Assembly: GCA_025201375.1 (NCBI GenBank)
Contig: JAIWZP010000014.1
Coordinates: forward strand, 62,001 to 126,000
Reading direction: 5' to 3'
Length of the DNA stretch: 64,000 nucleotides
Origin: Gongronella butleri
Lineage: Eukaryota; Mucoromycota; Mucoromycetes; Mucorales; Cunninghamellaceae
Shown: positions 44,472 to 54,437 of the stretch, piece by piece
How positions within the stretch are numbered: the first letter of the stretch is position 1
Layout: each line of letters opens with the position of its first letter
The notes under the pieces: generated by a model
The model's database searches: none
The model's input: the letters and a program-made list of their open reading frames with translations, nothing else
What the model was told of the DNA's origin: nothing
Made by a program: the position numbers and the translations under genes

Positions 44472-45665
44472 TTATTTTTCTTTGAGAGCATACATGAGCG
44501 TGCCGTAACCGAGCTGATCATAGCCGCCGCTGTTGGGCCCGTAATTGCCGCCGCCACCCTCGGAGCCATTGCCCGCTGCGCGCACGTAATCGCGGTATTG
44601 GAGCGTGTATTTGGCGACGTGGCCCTTTAGCTCGCCATAATGGCTGTACAAAAGATCCCAAGCGGGTCGGATGTTGCCACGACTGCCATTGGAAATCACG
44701 GTCTGCGTGGCCAGGCTGTCCGAGAAGGTCGTGTACGGCACGTCATTGCCCAAATTGTAGCAAGCAAAGTATTCCGCGGCGCGCAGAATGCGATTGTCCT
44801 CATACGCAAACATATCGTCGCCTTGATTGAATGCCTGCTGCGCAACAACGCCCAGCAGCGCCATGTCCAGGCCGGCATGGCCTTGGTCGCGGCCGGCCTC
44901 CTGATTTTGACCAAAGCCATCGACGGACAAATTGGTGTCGTAGAGCTTCCAGATGGCCTTGTTGATGGCGCCATTGCCCCCACCACTCTTAAAATAAGTG
45001 AGCGCCTCGTCGTACATGGTGGCATTATCGGTGAGCACGCCCGTGGCCATGATGCCCGCGATGTTGCACAAATCCCAGTTGGCCCAATAGTGGTCAATGC
45101 CTGCGCCATTGTGGTTCACAAGGAAATCATGGCTCACGGGGTAAAAGACGTTGACCATCATCGACTTGAATTGCGCAAAATCGGCGGCCGCCCACTTGCT
45201 GTAAGTGCGCATGATCTCGGCGGCATTGGCGATTTGATAGCCATAGATGCCGGCCGCCAGGAAGCGATCGGATGAGCCCGTGACTTGCTTTAGAGTCTTG
45301 CCCCACCCATTGAGGATCCCAATGGACGCGTCGGCAAACGTGTCGTTGCCCGTGATCTTCCACCGCAGTGCAAGCGCGTACGCGGCGGCAATGTCATTGT
45401 AAAGCGTGCCGTAATTTTGCGTGTGCACGCCGTCGGCCCCACGGTACACAATGGCCTGGGGATTGCTCTTGTACGTCACCGACGCGTGCCAATTCGCCAC
45501 CAGCTTGTCATACCCCTCGATCCACGGCGATTTGCCAGCAGCCACATTGGCTTTGACGCGGTCAAAATCGGCCTGCGTGTGCAAAAGCCCAGGATGCACA
45601 AACGAGCACGCCAAAGCGGCGTGTGCCACCACACCGACACAAATAATAAGAAGCGTGTTTTTCAT
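44472..45665 (-). CDS. Secreted alginate-lyase-family polysaccharide lyase
   Basis: Minus strand, single exon, 397 aa. MKNTLLIICVGVVAHAALA is a clear signal peptide. The mature part begins CSFVHPGLLHTQADFDRVK, followed by SPWIEGYDKLVAN, the usual entry of the Alginate_lyase (alpha/alpha toroid) family. The catalytic-region NHNGAGIDHYWANWDLCNI corresponds to the family's N-H-x..H-Y/F-W segment, and QNQEAGRDQGHAGLDMALL supplies a further conserved His/Glu-rich loop. A Gly-rich GSEGGGGNYGPNSGGYDQLG segment lies near the C-terminus. It probably cleaves uronic-acid-containing polysaccharide outside the cell; the true substrate in fungi is unclear. It is intronless, whereas most neighbours have introns. 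Confidence 0.85.
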   Translation of the reverse strand: MKNTLLIICVGVVAHAALACSFVHPGLLHTQADFDRVKANVAAGKSPWIEGYDKLVANWHASVTYKSNPQAIVYRGADGVHTQNYGTLYNDIAAAYALALRWKITGNDTFADASIGILNGWGKTLKQVTGSSDRFLAAGIYGYQIANAAEIMRTYSKWAAADFAQFKSMMVNVFYPVSHDFLVNHNGAGIDHYWANWDLCNIAGIMATGVLTDNATMYDEALTYFKSGGGNGAINKAIWKLYDTNLSVDGFGQNQEAGRDQGHAGLDMALLGVVAQQAFNQGDDMFAYEDNRILRAAEYFACYNLGNDVPYTTFSDSLATQTVISNGSRGNIRPAWDLLYSHYGELKGHVAKYTLQYRDYVRAAGNGSEGGGGNYGPNSGGYDQLGYGTLMYALKEK

Positions 45666-45991
45666 GATCTTTTTTTTTATAAATTTTGTTTTTCTGCTTT
45701 TCCCGTTTGCCCTTTTTATACAATCATTTTTCATTTCTGTAATTCTCCTTGGCAATGGGGACGACATGATCAGCGAAAAAGCCCATTTGCTGAGATCGCC
45801 CCGCATAATGTTGCACAAATCAAGCATGGGTGCCTGTAATTTACCATTTGCATTATTCACATCAGATCGGACAGTTTCTGGGTTGCACTGCATCGAAAAA
45901 AAAAAAAAAAAAAATGAAAAACGACCAAGACAATAATGGCAGGTTCTAAATCGTCATTTTATTTTCAAAAAGGGAGGGAAATGGACGATGC
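45666..45991. other. Short spacer
   Basis: Promoter of the minus-strand lyase gene next to the 3' end of the ARP8 gene, which lies on the same strand. It includes A17 near 45898-45914. No gene. Confidence 0.4.
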
Positions 45992-48307
45992 TCAGAGTAG
46001 CATGGATCTGTCGCGCAGCAGCCTTTCGCCAACCTCGTTCCATTCCACAGGTCCAATCCACATTTCTCTTGCAACGTCGAGCTTGCACAGCACGGACGCG
46101 CCTTTCCAGACGAGGATCTGAGGGTCCAATTCGCGCGGGGCAGGCAGCACCTCGACATTTTCAATCTTGTTGGTGCTAGCAATGACGGTGGAAAGCAGGC
46201 GGTCCTCGAGGACGCGATCAAAATTGCTGATTTTGCCACCGCCACCCACGATGATCACATTGGTAAACAGGCGCTTCAGGCGCTCCTCCGATAGATTTGC
46301 GGCCGCTTGAATGCTCTGCGCAATGGCAATGTCAATTGGATAGTGCCCATATACATTTTGCTTGACATTGCCGTCCGTGTCATTGACCTAAATGTTAAAA
46401 AAAAAACCAGGGGTCAATTGCCCTGTTTTATCTTTTTTCTCCTTTGCGCGTTGTCTTACCACATTGTCGTCTGGGGCCTCGTCCATGATGCCCGTGGCAA
46501 TGTACGCGTTTTCGGGCTCTGGCATTGGATCCAAGATCGTGGGATAGACGAGACACAATGGCGACAGGAATGCCTCGTCATAGACCTTGCACTGGTACTT
46601 TAACGTGTGCTGCTCGGGGGCACGGACGAAAAAATCATAGACCTGGATGCTGATCTCGGATTCATTCATCGTGCACCAGCGCTCCTTGAGATCCTCGGCG
46701 AGCGACCAATCGTAAAACCGCGCAAGGTCCATGTCGCGATACGGAAACTGGTTCTCGCGCAAAAACGACGCGAAAACACGCGTGATGTCGTCGCCGCCAA
46801 CGTGAATCAGCTTTTTCGACTGCACAAAAGGCACACCCTCGTCCACACACACAATGCTTGTTGTCTGCGCGCCAATGTCCACAACGCACGCGCTCGACGT
46901 GCCTGCACCATAAGTCGCACAGGCTGCTGCCTTTTTTTAAAAAAAGAAACAGACAATGAGACATGCTTCGCCCCTCCTAGCCCCGCCCCACTTTTTTCGG
47001 CCATTTTTCACTTACTTCTTGCACAATGACCGCCTTGAACTTCATCTCCTTTAAAAGCATATCGACCAAATGCGTGATAAAATCGGGCTCAATGATATCT
47101 GGGATCACAAGGACGCAATTGTATCTCTACGAGGAGGAAAGAGGGCAAAATGAGCCACGTCCTTTTGATTTTTTTCTTTTCTGACGCGATCATACCTCCA
47201 TGCTTTTGTCTTCAATGCCGAGGGAGGTGTGGATGGCGTCTGTCCAGATGGTCTCGAGATCGCCCAAGATGGCTTGGATAGAGGTATAATCCTGGCGATT
47301 GAGAGAGCCGTGTTTCCACGGATAAAAGAGGCGATACGCATCGTTTTTGCCGTCCAATGGCAGCCGAAACGCCATGTCGCCCACGTATACGTCGCGCTCC
47401 TGCTCGGCCTTGTGGATCCACTCGACGCGGTACGGGTCATTGTGATCTGGGATCGTTTCTTTGGGCACCGTGCTGTTAAACGACGTTACTTGGGCATCCG
47501 CATTGGGCACCGTGCGTCTTTTGGCGTTTTTCATGCGCCACGCCAGCTCGTTGCGCATCTCTTTGAGCGCAAGCGCCTTGGTTTCGCTGTCCAGGTCCAT
47601 GTCGTCCGAGCGAGAAGCCGTTTTGGCCCCGGCGCGCACACGACGCGCAAGCACGTGCGGAACCGTCACTGGATATGCCTCGGACGAAAGCCCAATGCGC
47701 AAATGACGCGACCCAGGGTGAATGATAATCGTATCTTGCCATTCTTCGTCCGGCTAAGATATAAAAAAAAGGAAAAAAAAAAAGGCGGAAAAAAGCGAAA
47801 AAAAAAAGCGCGTCGTGAGTCCAAAGGATCGAACTAGACAAGAAAGACGCGTCAGCAGCTTACATTTGGACAGAGAGCATTGTCGCCAGCGGCACAGCCG
47901 CGAACTTGTGTTATTTCTGAGCGCATAAAGTTGCTTGCGATATTACGCACGGGCAGGATCGTGTAGCCCTTGATGGGGAAGGTCGTGTACCGGAACAGCG
48001 GCTGCGAAACGTTCGTTCCGTCGGCCTCGGGGTCTGCTGCCGCTCCGGAAGTCAATTGGTCGCTCGGCTCCTTGGAACGCGCGCGTTTTTTAGATTTGTT
48101 GCTTGTTGACTCGTCAGCGGCGTTGTCTGTTGGCCGCTCGATCGCTTTGTTGCTCGTGTCACTGCTGCTCGTCGTCGTGTGGATGCTACCAGAGGGCTGC
48201 TGCGATGTGGTTGCAGGCACAGAAGCCGCAGGGGCATTGGACGCCGCCGTCGCCTCTTCCATCCACGCGTATTTTTTCTGCGACAAGGTTTTTAGATAGG
48301 TATCCAT
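45992..48307 (-). CDS. ARP8: Actin-related protein 8 (INO80 complex)
   Basis: Minus strand, exons 48307..47864, 47753..47196, 47126..47016, 46930..46460, 46387..45992; 659 aa. A Ser/Thr-rich, basic leader (SNKSKKRARSKEP) precedes the actin fold. Arp8-type landmarks are DTIIIHPGSRHLRIGLSSEA, YPWKHGSLN, NCVLVIPDIIEPDFITHLVDMLL, FKAVIVQEAAACATYGAG, SACVVDIGAQTTSIVCVDEG (phosphate loop), KLIHVGGDDITRVFASFL, IIVGGGGKISNFD (adenosine motif) and ILVWKGASVLCKLD. Arp8 with Arp4 and actin forms the nucleosome- and DNA-sensing module of the INO80 remodeller. The start was chosen at MDTYLKTLSQ; the in-frame upstream part is hydrophobic and looks like UTR. Confidence 0.92.
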
Positions 48308-48939
48308 ATCCCAGGGACGCAAAACAATAAGAAACAAGAGGTGAAAAAAGAGAGGTGCGAGAAAGAGCAGCGACAATGGCTGCAAACTCCAAAAAAAAAC
48401 ACATTGAAGCGCCGCGCAAATATCTCCTTTTGCCCAATTCATGCCATTTCGTGTTTTTCTAGCTGTGTCAGCAAGCCGGTGCGTCGTAAAAAAGACAAAA
48501 GAGGAAGAACTGGGCTTGCCAAGTGATTTTATGATGAGCCCTTTTGCCGATTTTACTGATTTCGTTGAATTGCCTTGCCTTTATGGACGGATCATGACCT
48601 TGTTTTTCGCTTAATGAACTTGAAGGCACCATCATCAAAATAATAACATGGATAGCCAAAACATTGGCAGGTTAGTGATGGCCAGGTACCAGCTCGTTGT
48701 TTTCTTCTTTTTTTTTTTCCATAAATGTCTCTTTTTTTTTTAAATTGTTTTGCCACGACATATGTCATGTCTTCATCGTGTTTGGGACCCGGCATAGTGC
48801 AAAACTGAGGCCAAAAAGAAAGAAGAAAACGGACCAGCATCCCGCTGTCAAAATTGAGAGCACCCAATTTGCGCAACCTCCCCCTGGTTCTCCGACAGCC
48901 AGCCCAAATAGGATCTAGGGGCTGCTTGCACTGCTTTTA

Positions 48940-48940
<1 letters not shown>
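48308..48940. other. Spacer with possible two-exon mini-ORF
   Basis: A weak candidate on the plus strand: ATGGATAGCCAAAACATTGG at about 48649, GTTAGT donor near 48671, GGCATAG acceptor near 48797, then AKLRPKRKKKTDQHP..PNRI and TAG at about 48918. It is basic, Pro/Ser-rich and about 47 aa, with no family recognised. It could be a decayed gene end. Confidence 0.2.

Positions 48941-49006
<66 letters not shown>
48941..49006 (+). repeat. Pure poly(A) block, 66 bp
   Basis: Sixty-six uninterrupted A residues, the longest homopolymer in the window, about 20 bp after the TAG of a possible short ORF. Reverse-transcribed insertions leave such tails, but long A runs also occur in introns here. Confidence 0.95.
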
Positions 49007-49007
<1 letters not shown>

Positions 49008-50091
49008 CAATTCCCTGTTTCAATTGCAGTTAAACCTTAGAGAATCTTCTTTTGCATGCCCGACGGAGCTGTGGATGCGCAACAAAGCGTAAGCAATGGC
49101 GCTTTACGTATGCATCCAGATATTGCGCTCGAAAACACCGTCACTAGCTCTGAAATAATTCATGTTGATTTCCTTCCGTGTTTTGTAACAGTAAAACGTG
49201 TTTTAGTATGTGTCAGCGCGTCGGTATTGGAGTTTCTTAACGATCATCCTGCGAAAAATATGACATGCTTGCTCACAGGCTCTCTCTCTGCTTGTTCCTT
49301 TTGGTCGCGTGGGTTGCTTTTGCTGGGATGAGCCAGAATGGATCAATTACAAGGAGGTCGGGGGGCCACGCATGCATATCAATGCCGTGTTGATCTCTCA
49401 GTACGACGGCGTCCTATCCTTGACGCTCAATGCACTTGACGACTGACTTGACTCTGCTGCAGATCACCTAGTGCATTATGCAGACATCCCTCTCATATTC
49501 AAGGAGCATGATGTCGATCGTCTATTTGGCACTTTTAGACACATAATTCATGAGGTTTTAGAATGTCCCCACTCACTCTCGCTTTACCTGGAGGTTTGAT
49601 TAAAGATCAATGGTTGTGTTACCAGGTGAGGCCGACAAGAGGTTTATGGGCATATATGGTCCCCTTGAAGGCAGCAGACGCATTGCGAGGAGGTCAGCCT
49701 ACGACCGGCTTATGATATGCACAACATCAGGCGTTGAGCAGTAGGCAAGCATCATACAGATGACTAGCTAAGACATAGCCCCTATTTCTTCAAGGAGTAT
49801 TTCAAATAAAGAATACAAGAGAGGTGGAGCCAGTGTGCTGGTTTAGGTCTTTTAACCCGCAATTGACGATCTTTTGACCATGCACGCTCTCTGACCGTTA
49901 ATAGGCAAGAGCTGTGAGGGACAGCGACAGGTAAGGAGCAAGTTGTTGATGATTCCTCACAAAACAAAGACGCAGTAATAAGCACTTCCCCCTTTATATT
50001 GCCTAAGGAGAGCTGCTTGCCAAACGCGCATGCGGGGGTGGGCAAATATAAATTGGGGCGACGGATGATCACTTTTTGAACGCCCTACAAC
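49007..50091. other. Gene-poor spacer with relic-like open frame
   Basis: A 91-aa open frame at 49056-49331 (MPDGAVDAQQSVSN..) has mixed composition and might be a gene fragment. Downstream frames are broken. No family is recognised. The last 60 bp (AAATATAAATTGGGGCG near 50042) look like a TATA-type promoter for the Cys-rich gene. Confidence 0.35.
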
Positions 50092-50690
50092 ATGAATCGT
50101 CGCCTCGTCTTGTTTCTTTTGCTGCTTCTGACTCTGGTGGGCATCACTCTTGCTAAATGCCAAAAAGATGCCGATTGCCCTAATTGTTCCGCAACTGGGA
50201 CTAAGAGAGGGTGCCAAATGACGGGTCCAAGAAAAGGGCAGTGCTACGTAAAGCAAAAAGCAAAAAAATCAAACATCTAACATAAAATAGAATAAAATAC
50301 CACTTGCTCACTCTTCCTATCTAGTGCGCCAGAATCAACGTGAAAAAGTGTACGCCCCATTTGGATAATTGCCCCGCTGGACAGTTTTGTAATCAATTAT
50401 TGCGCGAGTGCAAACCCCGTCCAAACTGCCAGTTGGCGTATGAATCGTGCAGCGAGACCAAGAAGTGTTGCCCAGGGACCGAATGCCATCAACGCCGTTT
50501 CACAAAGTCGTTCTCATGCTTAAAGTGGGCGGAAACGGGTGAAGACTGTACCAAGCTCTCATGTAAAGGCAGCCGCATATGTATCAAAGGCAAATGCTCA
50601 GCTGCTCCTGGTGGAAGTTGTGATAGTGACCCGTGCCCAGGTGGGTATAAATGCACTCAAGGCGTTGACGGTGGTACATGCCAAAAATAG
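50092..50690 (+). CDS. Secreted cysteine-rich small protein
   Basis: join(50092..50247, 50325..50690), 173 aa. A strong signal peptide (MNRRLVLFLLLLLTLVGITLA) is followed by about 150 residues with 24 or so Cys in several compact modules: CQKDADCPNCSATG, CAGQFC-like CPAGQFCNQLLREC, CSETKKCCPGTEC, CTKLSCKGSRICIKGKC and CDSDPCPGGYKC. The CC pair and short loops resemble cystine-knot, EB or colipase/dickkopf-like modules. It is likely an extracellular, disulfide-stabilised protein; effector, inhibitor or adhesion roles are all possible and none is shown. The intron (50248-50324) replaces an in-frame stop read-through and gives a Cys at the junction. Confidence 0.75.
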
Positions 50691-50814
50691 CCAATACTGT
50701 AGCTCAAATAAGAGCGAGGATGATGCATACGAGATGCAAATGATGTTTTTCGAAAGGACAGTCAAATAAATATACCATTTTGACTTGTGGCCGCTCATTA
50801 TGGAAGTGGGATGC

Positions 50815-50851
<37 letters not shown>

Positions 50852-52120
50852 AGAGACACAGAGAGAGAGAACGTGAGAGAAAGAGTGGATTTTCCATGAT
50901 CTAGTAATATTACAGTACCGGTAAATTGAATTTTACTCGCCAACCTTGCTTTGGAAGGTCCCGAAACGCGTCCGAGCGTGAAATATCAAATTGGAAACCA
51001 AATGTGAGACTCAGTTTGGCGCTGCCGCCAACCCTTTGGCGTACTCCCCGTGCAAATTTAATGTTGGCTGTAGCGAGCCGTCAAATCAAACAATGAAAAC
51101 TGAGTCTCCAAAACCATTCTAAAGTTTCTCACAAGTTAGATCACAGGAAAAAACCAAGAAGCTGCCAAAAACGCCAATGAAATATGCAAAACTAGGTCGC
51201 ATCGATGCAGATTGCAAATCATGCGCCCTTTTGCCAGCGTTGACGCGCATTCGCTACCCACCCCCATGTGGTGTCATGTGCAGCAAAAGAAGACAGCTAG
51301 ACTGTCTGCCGCAGGGGCCAATCATGCACGCCGAACCATAAAAAAAAAAACCAGACTAAACGCCCTCCGCGGCAACGAAATGCAAGGCACATCCCTTCTT
51401 GCTTTTGCACGCGTGCGTTCGTGATGGCTCCATTTCAGGCAGTCGACAAGGGATTTTCTGGCCATGTAAACAAACAGAAAAACAAAAAAAGTTGCGGACC
51501 AAATCGCAAACGTGCAGTTTTTTTCAAGTTCCACGCGAGTCGATGCCCATTGGGCGCGTGTTGGGGGCATTCTCGCGCTCTCTTTGATGATGAGTAAATA
51601 ATGAAAAACAAGCAATTTGTGAAGAAAAGGATGAAATTGTCATGTCGCATGTGAGGATTATTCGATGGGACGACGAGAGAGTCCAATGCCCAGTTGCAAT
51701 TCAAAGCGGCGCTCATTGGCGAGGTCGGGGATGGGCCACGTGAGCGTTTTTTGATCATGCTTGGCGTGAAAATTGAGAAAATCCTTCGCCATTGAGCAGG
51801 AAAAACGGGCCCCGCCAAGAACAACCGTGGGTTGGGATCCATCATCGTGAGTCTTGATAAAAGTGGGACACAAAAGGAGGGCAAGGGGCAGAAAAACAAA
51901 AATAAGCAAAAAAACCCAAAAATCGCCAACTCTTGTTTGATCCCGGCCCTCGTCCATTTGCTGGGGCCAAGAAAAAGCATGGTGACACTGTTTGGAGTGA
52001 AACGCCCAATTCTGGCCTGCCTGCACAAACATAAAAAACGAGGACAATGGGTGGTACAACTGTCTTTTCTTTTTTCTTCTTTTTCTTTTTCATCCTTTAT
52101 TCATCGATTCCTCTTTTTGA
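50691..52120. other. Spacer with low-complexity DNA and an unresolved minus-strand frame
   Basis: It holds A30 followed by GA repeats at 50818-50880. On the minus strand, 52093-51658 stays open in two overlapping frames; one ends in a natural-looking segment (MAKDFLNFHAKHDQKT, then FELQLGIGLSRRPIE and a stop at 51658). It might be the last exon of an unmodelled gene, but no start or family is clear. Confidence 0.3.
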
Positions 52121-54406
52121 ATGTCCAAAGCCCCTCTAGCTATCCCAGAAGCTGGTCACCATACCATTGACATCACTTCCATTGCAGACGGAAAATTATC
52201 TATTGAACAGCAAATCGAACTCTATGGTGCGTAAAAAAAAATGAAAGAAAAAAAAAACGTCTTATCATTCTTCGTGGTTTCTTTTTGTAGTACACGACTT
52301 GTTTGATGTCAAGGACAACAAGTCCATCTCGTTGGACGAGGTGCTCGAAGGGTTGCGCTATGTCATGGACTATCGCATCAAGGGCGGCTATCATCCTCGT
52401 CTGGACGCCTCATTGATGAATCGTCTGTGTGAAGGTCTTTTACTATTTACAGGTCAGACGGAGGGCAACCTGTTGCGCAAAAAGCCGACGGCTGCTGCGG
52501 ACGCCGCGTTTTTCCTGTTTGGCGACTTTTTGGAAGAAGGTAAAAAAAAAAAATAGGTGGCAAATGCGACGCGTCGCTCTTTTTTTTTTTTATTTTTATT
52601 AATTTTTTGTGGTTCTCATTTTTTTTCTTGTTTTTCCCCATTGGCCAGTGGATGAATTCCGGGCGATGGTGGGTAGCAAGGATGCCATTGAGTTGCGGCA
52701 ACAATTGAAGCTGCACCACCGATGCCAATCGTCGTCGTCGGATGAGCAAAAGCGCGCGGCACTTGCGATGCTCCAATTGATGCGCGCGTATGCGCAATTG
52801 CAAGATTGGCGCGATCTTGTCAAGCCTAGTGAGCACGACGCGATGGCGACACTCCTTGCATCGCCTCTTGCCAAGGACATGAAGGAGCGTGATCAATTGA
52901 TGCCGTCCGTCAACAAATCGCGGCCCAATCTGCTTCTTCCGCCGCCGCCCTCGCTCTACTTTGATCGTTCCGTGGAGAAATTGCTCGGCATGTACGCGCA
53001 CACGGACCCCAACAAGGGCCTTGCGTCGCATTTGGTCCCGTCGCTCCGCGAGCATTATGGCATGATGAACCGATTGCCGGACCCGCCCAAGCCCAGTGTC
53101 CTCAAGATGCTCTGGACGCAATTGACTGATTTCATCGTCCTCATTCTGCTCGCGGCCGCCATTGTCCAGGCCGGCCAGCAGGAATTCAACAGCATGGCCG
53201 TCCTTCTCATTGTCGTTGTCCTCAACACCATCATTGGCTTTACCCAGGAATGGAAGGCAAGCAAGACACTCAATGCCCTCATGAATCTCTCGGTGCCAAA
53301 AGTATGTGTAGAAAAGTCCAATCATCTTGTTACTGACGGCAAAATCGTCCATTTTTTTTATTTTATTTTATTTAGGCGCGTGTGATCCGCGATGGCGACC
53401 AGCAATTGATTGACTCGGAAGAGCTTGTGCCTGGCGACCTCGTGGTGCTTGAGGAGGGCGATGCGATTCCCGCGGATCTACGCCTGATCGAGGTTGCGCA
53501 ATTGGAGGTCGTCGAGGGCATCCTGACCGGCGAAAGTCTGCCCGTCCTAAAATCCTCGGAACCTGTCAAAGCCAAGGTACACAGTGAAATGAGAAAGAAC
53601 CTGAAACAAAAACAATGGCCCCCCCGCTGATCATTGCTTTCTTTTTTGTTTTTTTATTTACGCCAGACGCGTCGCATTCCGTTGGGCGATTGTGTGGGCA
53701 ATGGATTCATGTCTACCACGGTGGCACGTGGCCGCGCCAAAGCCATTGTCGTACGAACGGGCACGCAAACAGAGGTATGGCAATAGAATGTGGAGAAAAA
53801 AAAAGTGACGCCACACGCGGACACAAAAACTCAAAAAGCGATGATCATTCACCCGATTTTTTTTTTTTTTTTTTGATACAATGGGATAGATTGGCAAAAT
53901 CAGCTCTGCCATCCAGGATGGTTCCAAACGCAAGACAAAGACGCCGGTGCAGCGCAAATTGGCCAAGCTTGGCAAGATTCTCGTGCTTTTGGCCGTGGTG
54001 CTCTGCGCACTTGTGGTTGTGATTGGTGTGGCATGGAAAAAAGACGCGCGCACCATGGTGAACATTGGGTTAAGGTAACACCAACCATGCCAGACGCCAG
54101 GTTTCTTGGTTTTTTTTTTTTTTTTCATTGTTTAGTCCTTGTGTCACAAACATCACTCCTTTTTTTTTCATTTTAGTTTGGCGGTTTCAGTCATCCCCGA
54201 AGGTCTCGTGGCGGTCACCACCGTGACAATGGCATTGGGCGTACGCAGAATGGCGGCAAAGTAAGAAAAAGAAAAGAAATTTGGGTCCAGGCAACACAAA
54301 ACCTGCTCACCTGACTCTCTTTCCCTGGCTTAGACAATGTATTGTGCGCACACTTCCCGCCGTGGAATCTCTTGGCAGCGTCACTGTCATTTGCTCGGAC
54401 AAGGTG

Positions 54407-54437
<31 letters not shown>

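Noticed and set aside
44640..45275. 211-codon plus-strand frame
   Set aside because: Shadow of the alginate-lyase-family gene on the other strand.
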